A stretch of DNA of 64,000 nucleotides from an uncultured Mycoplasmatota bacterium. GTDB taxonomy: Bacteria > Bacillota_I > Bacilli_A > RF39 > UBA660. Shown here in pieces: positions 8,113 to 15,757 of the stretch. Every line of letters begins with the position of its first letter. Positions within the stretch are counted from its first letter, which is position 1. The stretch lies in NCBI GenBank assembly GCA_900550255.1, contig URQZ01000003.1, positions 1-64,000 on the forward strand, given 5' to 3'. The translations under genes were made by a program, and so were the position numbers. The notes beneath the pieces are model-generated. The model made no database searches. It was not told where the DNA came from and saw nothing but the letters and a program-made list of their open reading frames with translations.

Positions 8113-8141
8113 ATTATACTACTTGACAAGACGGAGTCAAG
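8113..8141 (-). promoter_or_regulatory. Distal leftward promoter of the element with palindromic operator
   Basis: On the minus strand TTGACT (8135-8140), 16-bp spacer, TATAAT (8113-8118). A CTTGAC/GTCAAG inverted repeat (8122-8127, 8136-8141) covers the -35 box and spacer, suited to a repressor. Confidence 0.7.
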
Positions 8142-8212
8142 TCAAATCAAGTCCGTTTTCAATACGATTTGATTTTTAACTTTCTTTTTGAATTTTTATC
8201 ATTTTTTGAAAA

Positions 8213-9451
8213 TTATTTAACACCAGAAACTATATATTCCATATTAATTAGTCTTACTAATTCTGTAAAATTCATATCTTCTACTTCTTCATATGTATTA
8301 TTATCAAAGCCTACTGATAACACGTAAGTAAAATTATCAAAAGAATAAATTACTTCTTTACCATGCTTTATATTTTCTTCAATGTGATCTGCTTTAGTTA
8401 ATAAAAAAATTTGTTGAAATCCTTTATCTATAATTCTTGTATTTCCATCTGGATGTGCTTTTTGAAAATGTTGACTAGGAGTTAAAGCAATTAAATTCTC
8501 AACATATCCACTAATTTCTTCAAATTCATTTTCAGGAAATATATGATGCATATTAATCGCATGACCTATAGCTAATTCATCTTTAATTTCTGATAATCCA
8601 TCATTGAATGCATCATTAAAGTATCTTAGTAATTTCTTTGCCTTTGATGATTGGTATTTAATTAGATTAGTATTTGGTTTATCTTTTAATGAATAATAGT
8701 ATTCTGCTCTTGTCATTTCTTTTGGTTTATTAACATATATGTCTCTAAAATTATTTCTATTATACATTAGCATATCTTTCGTAATTTTATCTTTAGACAT
8801 CCTACCTTTTTCAGTTCCGTAAGTATTATTCATAAATGCAATTGGATTTAATACTTTTGTAAAAATTCTATTACATTCTGTTTGACCATTTATTGGAGTA
8901 TTAGATACTGTAAATCTTCCAAATTCATGTTTCATTTTTTCATAAGTACTACTAGTTGGATTATTTAAAAAATCTTCAAAGTAATTATATATACCACTAT
9001 CTTTTAAAACTTTAGTATTATATAATTCTAAAAATTTTAATGCATTCATTTCTCTTATAGAAATATACTCTAATAACATCTTATTCCATAATTTGTAATA
9101 ATTTCTATTACCGACTTTTTTCTTATTTAAAATACCAGCTGCTGAAAACAATTCCATAGGTTGCTGAAAAAATTTATCATATTCGTTCCTTGCTTTTTTT
9201 TCATCAGGATTTGGTTTTTTAAATATAGATTCTACATTCTGAACAGTATATTCATTATGCCAAATATCTAAAGAACTAAAATATTCTTTTTCTGGATTTG
9301 AATTTGCAAATTCTAATATACAATCTGCTATTATACATAAAACATCAGGAGTGCACTTTTGATCTATCCATCTGGCATTATGGCTTTCTCTAATATCATA
9401 ATTATAATGATTCATAAATTTTATTATTTGTTCCTCTGTTAACCAATTCAT
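8213..9451 (-). CDS. Type II restriction endonuclease, HNH type
   Basis: This 412-residue protein has a ββα-metal (HNH) nuclease near residues 290-345: 'HAINMHHIFPENEFEEI', then 'VENLIALTPSQHFQKAHP'. It has the first His pair, the Asn and the terminal His needed for metal-dependent cleavage. The N-terminal 250 residues are helical and presumably recognise DNA. The ATG is one base after the stop of the methyltransferase, and its ribosome site AAGGAGG lies in the methyltransferase's last codons, so the two are translated together, modification first. The pairing with an m5C plus m6A enzyme and the HNH motif resemble the Alw26I/Eco31I/Esp3I type IIS group. Target sequence unknown. Confidence 0.82.
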   Translation of the reverse strand: MNWLTEEQIIKFMNHYNYDIRESHNARWIDQKCTPDVLCIIADCILEFANSNPEKEYFSSLDIWHNEYTVQNVESIFKKPNPDEKKARNEYDKFFQQPMELFSAAGILNKKKVGNRNYYKLWNKMLLEYISIREMNALKFLELYNTKVLKDSGIYNYFEDFLNNPTSSTYEKMKHEFGRFTVSNTPINGQTECNRIFTKVLNPIAFMNNTYGTEKGRMSKDKITKDMLMYNRNNFRDIYVNKPKEMTRAEYYYSLKDKPNTNLIKYQSSKAKKLLRYFNDAFNDGLSEIKDELAIGHAINMHHIFPENEFEEISGYVENLIALTPSQHFQKAHPDGNTRIIDKGFQQIFLLTKADHIEENIKHGKEVIYSFDNFTYVLSVGFDNNTYEEVEDMNFTELVRLINMEYIVSGVK

Positions 9452-9452
9452 A

Positions 9453-11966
9453 TTATGCCTCCTTTAATTTTCCAAAAAAGAATACCGAAGTTTTATCAAT
9501 GTTTAAAGATCTGGTTTGATAATTTCGTGCTATTTTATAGAAATTTCTATATTCATCAGTTGCATAAAATAACATATCTTTTTTTGACAATTTAACATTA
9601 TTTTTAGGAATTAATATTGCTACCGAACCATTTACTATAGAGCCTACAGGTTTTTTGCATACCCTAGGTTTATATGACATATTAGGAGTAATATAAACAT
9701 TTTTATTATTTAAAAATTCATAAACATTATATTTCTTTATGTCATTTTCATCCACATATTGATCATAATCATCTATATGATTTATTTCAGTAGCATCATC
9801 ATTTATATTTCGTGATTTAATAACCCATATTTCTTTTTTGCTTTTTGAACTATTATTATTAGTAATTTGTCTATCTCTAAAAACATCAAAAATATCAAAA
9901 TCCATTTTATTTAATAAATTATCAAATTCTATATTACGATATATAATCCAATATGGTAATTTCTTATCAATTATATATTTTTGTTTTTGATTCAATTCCT
10001 GTTTAAGTGTTATCGATAGTACTTTAGTGATACCTGGTTTATTACAAGTATTTACGTTTATACATATTGTTTCAATTAATACACCCTCAAAACCTTTTTC
10101 TCCAAAATCAATTATAGATTTTATATTTAAATTAGAAACATAATCTCTTGTAATTGAATATTCACCCGTATTTAATAAAAACTTAGGCATTACCATAACA
10201 ACATTATCTGCTATCATTAATGACTTTTCTAAAAAATATGATGATGTATTATTTGACTCATTATTAATACAGTTTTCTCTATATTTATTAAGTAATTTAT
10301 TATTAGAGTTCATTTTCATAAAAGGTGGATTACCAGTTATAACATCGTATCTAACTTCAAAATTATGTAAAAGATAATCATCACATATATAATTAATAGT
10401 GACATTTTCAGGAATATCAATTATTTTTAATAATTCCTTTAATACACCTATTGAGTAATTATTTATATCTACAACATTGATAATCAATTCTTCTGCATAA
10501 CTATATTTTGCAATTATGTAAGGTATAAAATTACCAACTCCAACTGATGGTTCCAATACTCTAATTTGTTTTTTATTTATATTAGGTAGTTCCTTATAAA
10601 TATAATTTAATAATTTTTTATTTGTATAAAATGCTTCCTCATTATTTCGCTCAGCATTTGATAATTCTGCAATTTTAGATAAAGTTGTAAAAGATAAAAT
10701 ATCTTTATTATTCTTTATAAAATGATTAAGATTACCATTATCTAACAAATCATTATCTTTGATCAACTTATTAATTTCTCTTAATGAATAATTTTTTCTA
10801 TTTAAATTATCTTTAATATTGATTGCTATTTGATGAAAAATTTCAGTTGGAACTGCTTCCCCAATTGATTGTCTTATATTTACTTCCTCTTTTTTTAGAA
10901 ATCTTCTTTTGTCTTCAAGTGATAATTTATTTAATTCTTTTTCATCTAATTCTACCCATTTAAAGGTTTTAGGAATAGTCATTATATTCATTAATTCTCT
11001 AATACTAAATACTCTATCATCAGATGGATGAACAGTATTTTGGCTAGCAAGTTGATCATTTCTTGTATGAATACATGGAGCAACTTTATTCCAAAATTGT
11101 CTTTTGTATTTATCTCCTGTTTTATTAGCATTAATTTTAATTTTACCATCTACAATAGTATGAGGTTTCTTGTTATCATCTTTTTGGTCAAAAGCTGATT
11201 CACCCTCTTTTAAATCATGAATCCATGAACGCATATGTTCTGGATAAATTCTAAAGAAATGATAAATATCATCGTTACTTATTTCACCGAATTCAGTTAA
11301 AGGTTTTAATTTTCCAATTACTTGTTTTAATGTTTTTTCTTTTCTTCTTTTTGGAAATAAATCAATTGGAGAAATATAATCTTCAAAGTCCATTCTAACA
11401 CCAATTACAAGAGTTCTAGTTCTACTTGAATTTGAACCGTAATCTTTAAAGTTTATTACACGACTCATAATAACATAATCATTATCTAAATTATTATTAA
11501 TTGCTTCTTCAATAGATTTTATTTTGTCATCTACATCAATACAAGCAGTTTTTAAAAATGCTGATACATTTTCAAAAATAAATATTTTTGGTTTAATTTC
11601 TTTAATAATTTTAATTGATTCTATTACTAAAGAATTTCTATTAATTTCATTATTCTTTTTTAAATTAGCAACTGACATACCTTGGCATGGTGGAGTCGCA
11701 ATAACTACATCAATATTATCTATATTTTCTTTTTTATTCCATAATTTTATTTCATCAAACAATTTATTTTTTGTTTCATCTAAAGTAATATCACCACAAA
11801 TATAACCAGAATCATATTTACATTTATGATTACATTTTTGAACATTTAATCTTCTTTCTATAAGTTCATTAGTAGCAACACATTCAAAATCTTCCATTTT
11901 AAATCCATAGCATCCAATACCAGCACTACTAAACAAACTAATATAAGTATACTTTTTATTTTTCAT
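9453..11966 (-). CDS. Fused DNA methyltransferase: cytosine-5 domain plus adenine-N6 domain
   Basis: One 837-residue chain carries two complete methylase domains. Residues 1-385 form a C5-cytosine enzyme: motif I 'SLFSSAGIGCYGF', motif IV 'TPPCQG' with catalytic Cys94, motif VI 'FENV' (131-134), motif VIII 'SRTRT', and motif X 'SIGEAVP' (367-373). The target-recognition part is about 190-330. Residues 440-837 form a gamma-type N6-adenine enzyme: 'FYTNKKLL', SAM motif 'VLEPSVGVGNF' (470-480), catalytic 'NPPF' (546-549). Such an enzyme would protect the two strands of an asymmetric site with different marks. It is the first gene of the restriction-modification pair, with a very short 5' leader and AGGAGG before the ATG. 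Confidence 0.9.
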   Translation of the reverse strand: MKNKKYTYISLFSSAGIGCYGFKMEDFECVATNELIERRLNVQKCNHKCKYDSGYICGDITLDETKNKLFDEIKLWNKKENIDNIDVVIATPPCQGMSVANLKKNNEINRNSLVIESIKIIKEIKPKIFIFENVSAFLKTACIDVDDKIKSIEEAINNNLDNDYVIMSRVINFKDYGSNSSRTRTLVIGVRMDFEDYISPIDLFPKRRKEKTLKQVIGKLKPLTEFGEISNDDIYHFFRIYPEHMRSWIHDLKEGESAFDQKDDNKKPHTIVDGKIKINANKTGDKYKRQFWNKVAPCIHTRNDQLASQNTVHPSDDRVFSIRELMNIMTIPKTFKWVELDEKELNKLSLEDKRRFLKKEEVNIRQSIGEAVPTEIFHQIAINIKDNLNRKNYSLREINKLIKDNDLLDNGNLNHFIKNNKDILSFTTLSKIAELSNAERNNEEAFYTNKKLLNYIYKELPNINKKQIRVLEPSVGVGNFIPYIIAKYSYAEELIINVVDINNYSIGVLKELLKIIDIPENVTINYICDDYLLHNFEVRYDVITGNPPFMKMNSNNKLLNKYRENCINNESNNTSSYFLEKSLMIADNVVMVMPKFLLNTGEYSITRDYVSNLNIKSIIDFGEKGFEGVLIETICINVNTCNKPGITKVLSITLKQELNQKQKYIIDKKLPYWIIYRNIEFDNLLNKMDFDIFDVFRDRQITNNNSSKSKKEIWVIKSRNINDDATEINHIDDYDQYVDENDIKKYNVYEFLNNKNVYITPNMSYKPRVCKKPVGSIVNGSVAILIPKNNVKLSKKDMLFYATDEYRNFYKIARNYQTRSLNIDKTSVFFFGKLKEA

Positions 11967-11986
11967 GTGTTCTACCTCCTATAATC

Positions 11987-12015
11987 ATTATACCATTTTT
12001 ATTTTATCTTGAGAA
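11987..12015 (-). promoter_or_regulatory. Putative promoter of the methyltransferase operon
   Basis: TTCTCA (12010-12015), 17-bp spacer, TATAAT (11987-11992) on the minus strand. The -35 is a poor match. The predicted start leaves only about a dozen bases before the ribosome site. Confidence 0.5.
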
Positions 12016-12062
12016 GGATTTAATTGAATTTTATTGATTTTTATGTGTCCATAATAACAAAA

Positions 12063-12100
12063 GTAATGAAATTGTGTTATGTAATGAAATTGTGTTATAA
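12063..12100 (+). promoter_or_regulatory. OLD-gene promoter built on an 18-bp perfect tandem repeat
   Basis: GTAATGAAATTGTGTTAT occurs twice end to end (12063-12080, 12081-12098). The first copy supplies TTGTGT (12072-12077) and the second supplies TATAAT (12095-12100), with a 17-bp spacer. Two identical sites in phase over a promoter suggest a repressor that binds cooperatively. Confidence 0.75.
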
Positions 12101-12139
12101 TAATAGACAAATAAATCTATTATTTTTACGAGGTGAAAA

Positions 12140-13825
12140 ATGAAAATTAATAATATTAAAATTAGCAATTATAAAAGCATAAAAGATATCGATATAGACC
12201 TGTCACCAAAAGTTAATGTATTTATAGGCGAAAATAGTGTTGGCAAAAGTAATATTTTTAAAGCAATAACTTGGTTAATTGGTCCAGTATATCCATCATT
12301 TAATAATATTTCTACAGAAGACTACTATATGGGTGATACAAGTAAGAATATAAATATATCATTAAGTTTTGATGATGGTAATAAATTATCACTATCACAA
12401 GTATGGTATGATAGTGGAAATAGAGAAAAATCCGGACTTAATTTAAATAATGGTTATATCACAAATGAAGCAAGAAAAAAATATATTTCATCCTTTATTG
12501 GTGTAGATAGAGAGATAAGTGATTACTTGCCATCAAACAAATATACATTAATTGGTCGATTTCTGCAAGATGTTAATAGTAAATTTAATACAGAAAAAGA
12601 AATAGATGAAACAACAGGTGAAGAAACATTAAAATCAGAAATTTTCAAAAATAAATTAATAAAACTTAGGGATGAATATTTGTTTTCAGTTAAAGACGAT
12701 GATGGAAATAACATAATGGAAAACTTTAAAAATATTTTGCAAGAAGAAACTGCAAAACAACTAAATAAAGAAAACGAAAATTTTGATGTTGATTTAAATT
12801 TATATGATCCTTGGAATTTCTATAAAACTCTTCAACTCACAGTACATGAAAGTGATATGAATTTAAACTTTAGAGCTTCAGAATTAGGTATGGGGGTTCA
12901 AGCAAGTATTACAATTGCAATTTTAAAAGCATATTCCAAATTAAAACTTAAGAACAATACCCCAATTTTTATTGATGAACCAGAATTATTTTTACATCCT
13001 CATGGAAGAAGAAATTTTTATAAAATCATTAGAGAGTTAGCAGATAGTGGAACTCAAATATTCTTAACTACTCATTCAACAGAATTTATAGACTTAGGAT
13101 ATTTTGATGAAATTTGTGTAGTAAGAAAAAATAAAGATTTAGGTACATACGTTAAAAAAGCAAATCCAAAAGACTTTAAAGAAGATTTGAAAATTAGGAC
13201 TAACATAGATAGTTCCGAAGAAGATATTAAATTACATTTTAAAAACGCATATGAAAATACTGGTGATTCACAAAAAGCAAGTGAGGCGATATTTGCTAAA
13301 AAAATAATTTTAGTAGAGGGTGAATCAGAAGCATTATTGTTGCCATACTTTTTTAATTTAGCTGGTTTTGATTATATAGCTAATGGTATTACTATAGTTA
13401 GATGCGGTGGCAAAAATGAATTAGATAGATTCTATAGATTATATTCAGAATTTGGAATACCTTGCTATATAATCTTTGACGGAGATGCTCAAAATATTGG
13501 CACTGATGATGAAGAAAATAGTAAAAAGAAAAACAAGTGTTTATTTGATTTATTAAATATTAATGAAATAGATTTTCCAGAAACTACAATAAGCGATAAA
13601 TACATGTTATTTCATACTGTTCTGGAAGATAATTTAAATACAGCTTCTTGTAATAAAAAAGGACTAAAACTATTTGTACATACCAAAAGTATTATAAACT
13701 CAAAAGGCACTCTACCTAATTGGGTCAATCAATTAATAGAAAAAATAAAAAATTTACCTGAAGAAACAGAAAGTGTTTTAATTAGAGAAAATCAAGAAGA
13801 AGATCCATTTGCAGATTTATATTAA
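12140..13825 (+). CDS. OLD-family ATP-dependent nuclease (AAA ATPase plus Toprim)
   Basis: This 561-residue protein starts 'MKINNIKISNYKSIKDI', the usual opening of OLD/RecF-like ATPases. Walker A is 'GENSVGKSN' (30-38), the signature region is about 247-262, Walker B is 'PIFIDEPELFLHP' (275-287), and the H-loop is 'LTTHS'. A C-terminal Toprim nuclease follows, with 'LVEGESEALLLP' (Glu394) and 'FDGDA' (447-450). This is the overcoming-lysogenization-defect nuclease family, several members of which block phages. No GajB/UvrD-like helicase follows, so it is a class 1 (stand-alone) type. It is divergent from the restriction operon and has its own regulated promoter and terminator. The ribosome site is GAGGTG. 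Confidence 0.9.
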   Translation: MKINNIKISNYKSIKDIDIDLSPKVNVFIGENSVGKSNIFKAITWLIGPVYPSFNNISTEDYYMGDTSKNINISLSFDDGNKLSLSQVWYDSGNREKSGLNLNNGYITNEARKKYISSFIGVDREISDYLPSNKYTLIGRFLQDVNSKFNTEKEIDETTGEETLKSEIFKNKLIKLRDEYLFSVKDDDGNNIMENFKNILQEETAKQLNKENENFDVDLNLYDPWNFYKTLQLTVHESDMNLNFRASELGMGVQASITIAILKAYSKLKLKNNTPIFIDEPELFLHPHGRRNFYKIIRELADSGTQIFLTTHSTEFIDLGYFDEICVVRKNKDLGTYVKKANPKDFKEDLKIRTNIDSSEEDIKLHFKNAYENTGDSQKASEAIFAKKIILVEGESEALLLPYFFNLAGFDYIANGITIVRCGGKNELDRFYRLYSEFGIPCYIIFDGDAQNIGTDDEENSKKKNKCLFDLLNINEIDFPETTISDKYMLFHTVLEDNLNTASCNKKGLKLFVHTKSIINSKGTLPNWVNQLIEKIKNLPEETESVLIRENQEEDPFADLY

Positions 13826-13830
13826 AATGA

Positions 13831-13866
13831 AAACGATTTATTATAGATAAATAAATCGTTTTTTTA
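13831..13866. terminator. Bidirectional terminator at the right end of the element
   Basis: Stem AACGATTTAT/ATAAATCGTT (13832-13841, 13851-13860) flanked by A-rich and T-rich tracts on both sides. It ends the OLD transcript and also captures transcription from the 5' amidase fragment, whose stop codon is inside it. Confidence 0.85.
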
Positions 13867-14164
13867 TCTCGAAGAAAGTTAATTTACCACAAGAGCCTTC
13901 ACCACCTCCGGAGTTTATGTGATTAGAAATAACTATAACATCATTATTATTACCAAAAGCATCTAAAATCCTTTGTGTTCTTTCTGTTGGACTTACAGTT
14001 TCATCTGTCGTTCTAGTTAATTTAACCGGTATTCCCAATTTTCTAAACTGGTCATACATATAATTTGAAATTTTTAAATTCAAATCTTTTTCAATAATTC
14101 CATTTCCTGATGCTCCAGGGTCATCTCCTCCATGTCCTGGATCTATAACTATCTTATAATTCAT
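13841..14164 (-). pseudogene. N-acetylmuramoyl-L-alanine amidase, 5' part (interrupted gene)
   Basis: The protein starts 'MNYKIVIDPGHGGDDPGASG', the first zinc-binding motif of Amidase_3 (His in GHGG), followed by 'GIIEKDLNL' with the catalytic-side Glu and 'VISNHINSGGG' with the second zinc His. After 'GGG' the frame enters the element and reads about 20 foreign residues before a stop. The remainder of the gene is at 1837-2797. Joined at AGGTGG, the frame reads ...NHINSGGGDGAEVIYALRN..., as expected for an intact Amidase_3 domain followed by LysM repeats. It is transcribed from the right. The ribosome site is AGGAGGAATTATT. Confidence 0.88.
13867..13907. repeat. Right attachment site of the element
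   Basis: The core ccacct (13902-13907) matches the left end. The inner arm ttaatttaccac (13879-13890) is the partner of the left arm, also 15 bases from the crossover centre. The 16-bp motif at 13867-13882 is repeated in inverse orientation upstream of the recombinase. Confidence 0.75.
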
Positions 14165-14227
14165 AATAATTCCTCCTAAAATATTGTATGAAAAAATTAA
14201 CGATTAGTTATTAATTATTATAAATAG

Positions 14228-14264
14228 CCTAAAAAAAACAACTCTATTTTAATAATCAAAAAAG
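14228..14264 (-). terminator. Terminator after the GNAT gene
   Basis: On the minus strand ACTCTTTTTT and AAAATAGAGT pair around a short loop (14236-14263) and are followed by TTTTTTTT. Confidence 0.65.
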
Positions 14265-14293
14265 AGTCATTTCCAATTAATTTTTACAATCAA

Positions 14294-14785
14294 TTATAAT
14301 TTTATTTGCCACAAATTTTCACTCCAACTTTTCATTTTTATATGAGCTACACATTCAAATCCTAAACTTTTATAATAATTATTTAATTTTTCATTATCAG
14401 AAACACAATCTAATCTTAAATATTCTTTGTTATTCTTTTTTGCTTCCTCAAGCGCAAAATTAATCATTATTTTACCAATTCCCTTTTCTCCTACTTTTGA
14501 TGCAAAATGGTGGAGATAATATGCTTTTACTTTATCACAATCAGACCAATAATTAGGATCATCATCTATAAGTAAAAATCCACCTACAACATCATTACCT
14601 TTCTTTGCTATAAACAATTTATTGTCTATCATTTGTTTTTCAAAATACGATTTATCATATCTCACTGGATACGAATTAATTTTCCATTGGTTTATTTTAT
14701 TATCTTTAAACCATTTACATCTTAAAATAATTATTCGATGAAAGCTTTCTAAATCTTCTTTCTTTGCAAGTTGAATATTATACAT
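14294..14785 (-). CDS. GNAT-family acetyltransferase
   Basis: The 163-residue protein has the GNAT order of elements: N-terminal 'QLAKKEDLESFHRIIILRC', central strand 'VVGGFLLIDDD', then 'YLHHFASKVGEKGIGKIMIN' (acetyl-CoA-binding R/Q-x-x-G-x-G loop, here EKGIGK), and 'LRLDCVSDNEKLNNYYKSLGF', a typical C-terminal motif. It is cytosolic. The substrate cannot be read. The first eight bases overlap the end of the decayed MFS gene, so the two were once one operon. Confidence 0.8.
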   Translation of the reverse strand: MYNIQLAKKEDLESFHRIIILRCKWFKDNKINQWKINSYPVRYDKSYFEKQMIDNKLFIAKKGNDVVGGFLLIDDDPNYWSDCDKVKAYYLHHFASKVGEKGIGKIMINFALEEAKKNNKEYLRLDCVSDNEKLNNYYKSLGFECVAHIKMKSWSENLWQIKL

Positions 14786-15595
14786 TCTCTTTTTTCCCTT
14801 CTAGCAATTTATAAACACGACAAACAATAAAAAGAAAAGAAATTGCTAATACTAAAAGAAGTGACATAACATAAACATAATTAAATTTAACAAGCATACT
14901 AGCAACTATGGTACTATATATTAAAGTAAATATTTTTCTCATCAAATTAATATAATTAACTATTTTATCGTGTACTGACTCATGACTATTTTCAAATAAT
15001 GACTTTCTCACTAAATTATCAAAAGGATCTCTGATAAATAAAAATGTTAAAATAATATTTATAAAACACACTAACAAACATATTATCATTGGAATATATG
15101 GATTAATATTAAACATAAAACCAGAAACTATGAAATTAATAAAGTTATAAACGAATATATTGTACTTCCTTTCGTTTGGTAATTAATATATTCTTCTGAT
15201 CTATTTAAATATTTTAGATTTTTAATCAAAATTACATTGTCCATATGTTTAAATACAAAGCCAATAACATAACATAATTCTGCAATTAAAAAACCAATAT
15301 AATTTGTTGAAATAGTGTTTAATAATACGGATAAAAACAAAAGCATAACACCCAGTTTTACAGAATTTAAATTTCCTATTTTTCTTACTATTTTTACTAG
15401 AATGAGTTGAAAAAATATTCCAACAACTGTTCCTACTGCCTCTATTGAATTAATTTGAGCTGCTGATAAATGTTTAACTGTTGTTAAAAACAATGTATTT
15501 ATTGCAATCCAAAATATTAGATCCGCTGTTAATCCATAAAATATGGGATACATTTTTATACTTCTGTTTAGTTTTTTATAATTTACTTCATCCAT
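14778..15595 (-). pseudogene. MFS transporter, frameshifted and internally shortened
   Basis: The 5' part starts at MDEVNYKKL (15595; GGAGGAAG upstream), has five or six membrane helices and stops at 15128 after 'FITLLIS'. A second frame, beginning inside that end, continues 'IVSGFMFNINPYIPMIICLL', which is the natural continuation of the same helix. The two frames differ by one base, so a one-base indel split the gene. Even joined, the product would be about 270 residues instead of the usual 400, with the C-terminal helices mostly missing. It is therefore a remnant rather than a sequencing error alone. Confidence 0.7.
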
Positions 15596-15720
15596 AAAAC
15601 TTCCTCCACTACATACAATAGTAACATAAATCACTATCATTTTCCAAATAATCTAAGTTACTTTCAATTTAACAAGTCACACTTTTTTATTATTTATGAA
15701 TCATGTTTAAAAAATTAAAA

Positions 15721-15746
15721 AAAGCTTTTTCAATTAAAAGCTTTTT
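15721..15746 (-). terminator. Terminator of the M23 peptidase gene
   Basis: AAAGCTTTT and AAAAGCTTT pair around a short loop, followed by T's on the minus strand. Confidence 0.75.
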
Positions 15747-15757
15747 AATACATTTTA

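Larger units (their letters stand above)
7269..8212 (-). other. 0.94-kb non-coding control region of the element
   Basis: No convincing protein gene lies here. Reading leftward it holds two tandem promoters with repeated flanks (7978-8141), a 34-bp inverted repeat between them, a hairpin terminator (7761-7786), a five-codon leader ORF with a strong ribosome site (7614-7631), and a large nested inverted-repeat structure (7442-7633). A weaker 7-bp inverted repeat (ACTTACA 7331-7337, TGTAAGT 7363-7369) follows. The whole looks like a promoter plus structured, possibly attenuated leader. It could also include a transfer or replication origin. Confidence 0.6.
2798..13901. mobile_element. 11.1-kb integrated element with large serine recombinase and defence genes
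   Basis: The boundaries are set by the two halves of the amidase gene and the shared AGGTGG core, so the length is 11,110 bp. Contents from left to right: DUF4238 protein, large serine recombinase, OB-fold protein, HTH protein, two small unknown proteins, a 0.9-kb structured regulatory region, HNH restriction enzyme, fused m5C/m6A methyltransferase, and divergent OLD nuclease. No relaxase, type IV secretion or capsid gene is visible, so it is either a non-autonomous integrative element that borrows transfer functions or a resident excision element. All genes except the OLD nuclease are on the minus strand, the same direction as the host gene. Confidence 0.85.

Noticed and set aside
7269..8212. 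CRISPR array or iteron replication origin
   Set aside because: Repeats are few, of unequal spacing and partly inverted. There are no regular spacers and no cas genes, and iteron function cannot be shown.
11524..11805. Open frame opposite the methyltransferase
   Set aside because: It is antisense to the conserved C5-methylase motifs and has no ribosome site. Most long open frames opposite AT-rich genes here are of this kind.
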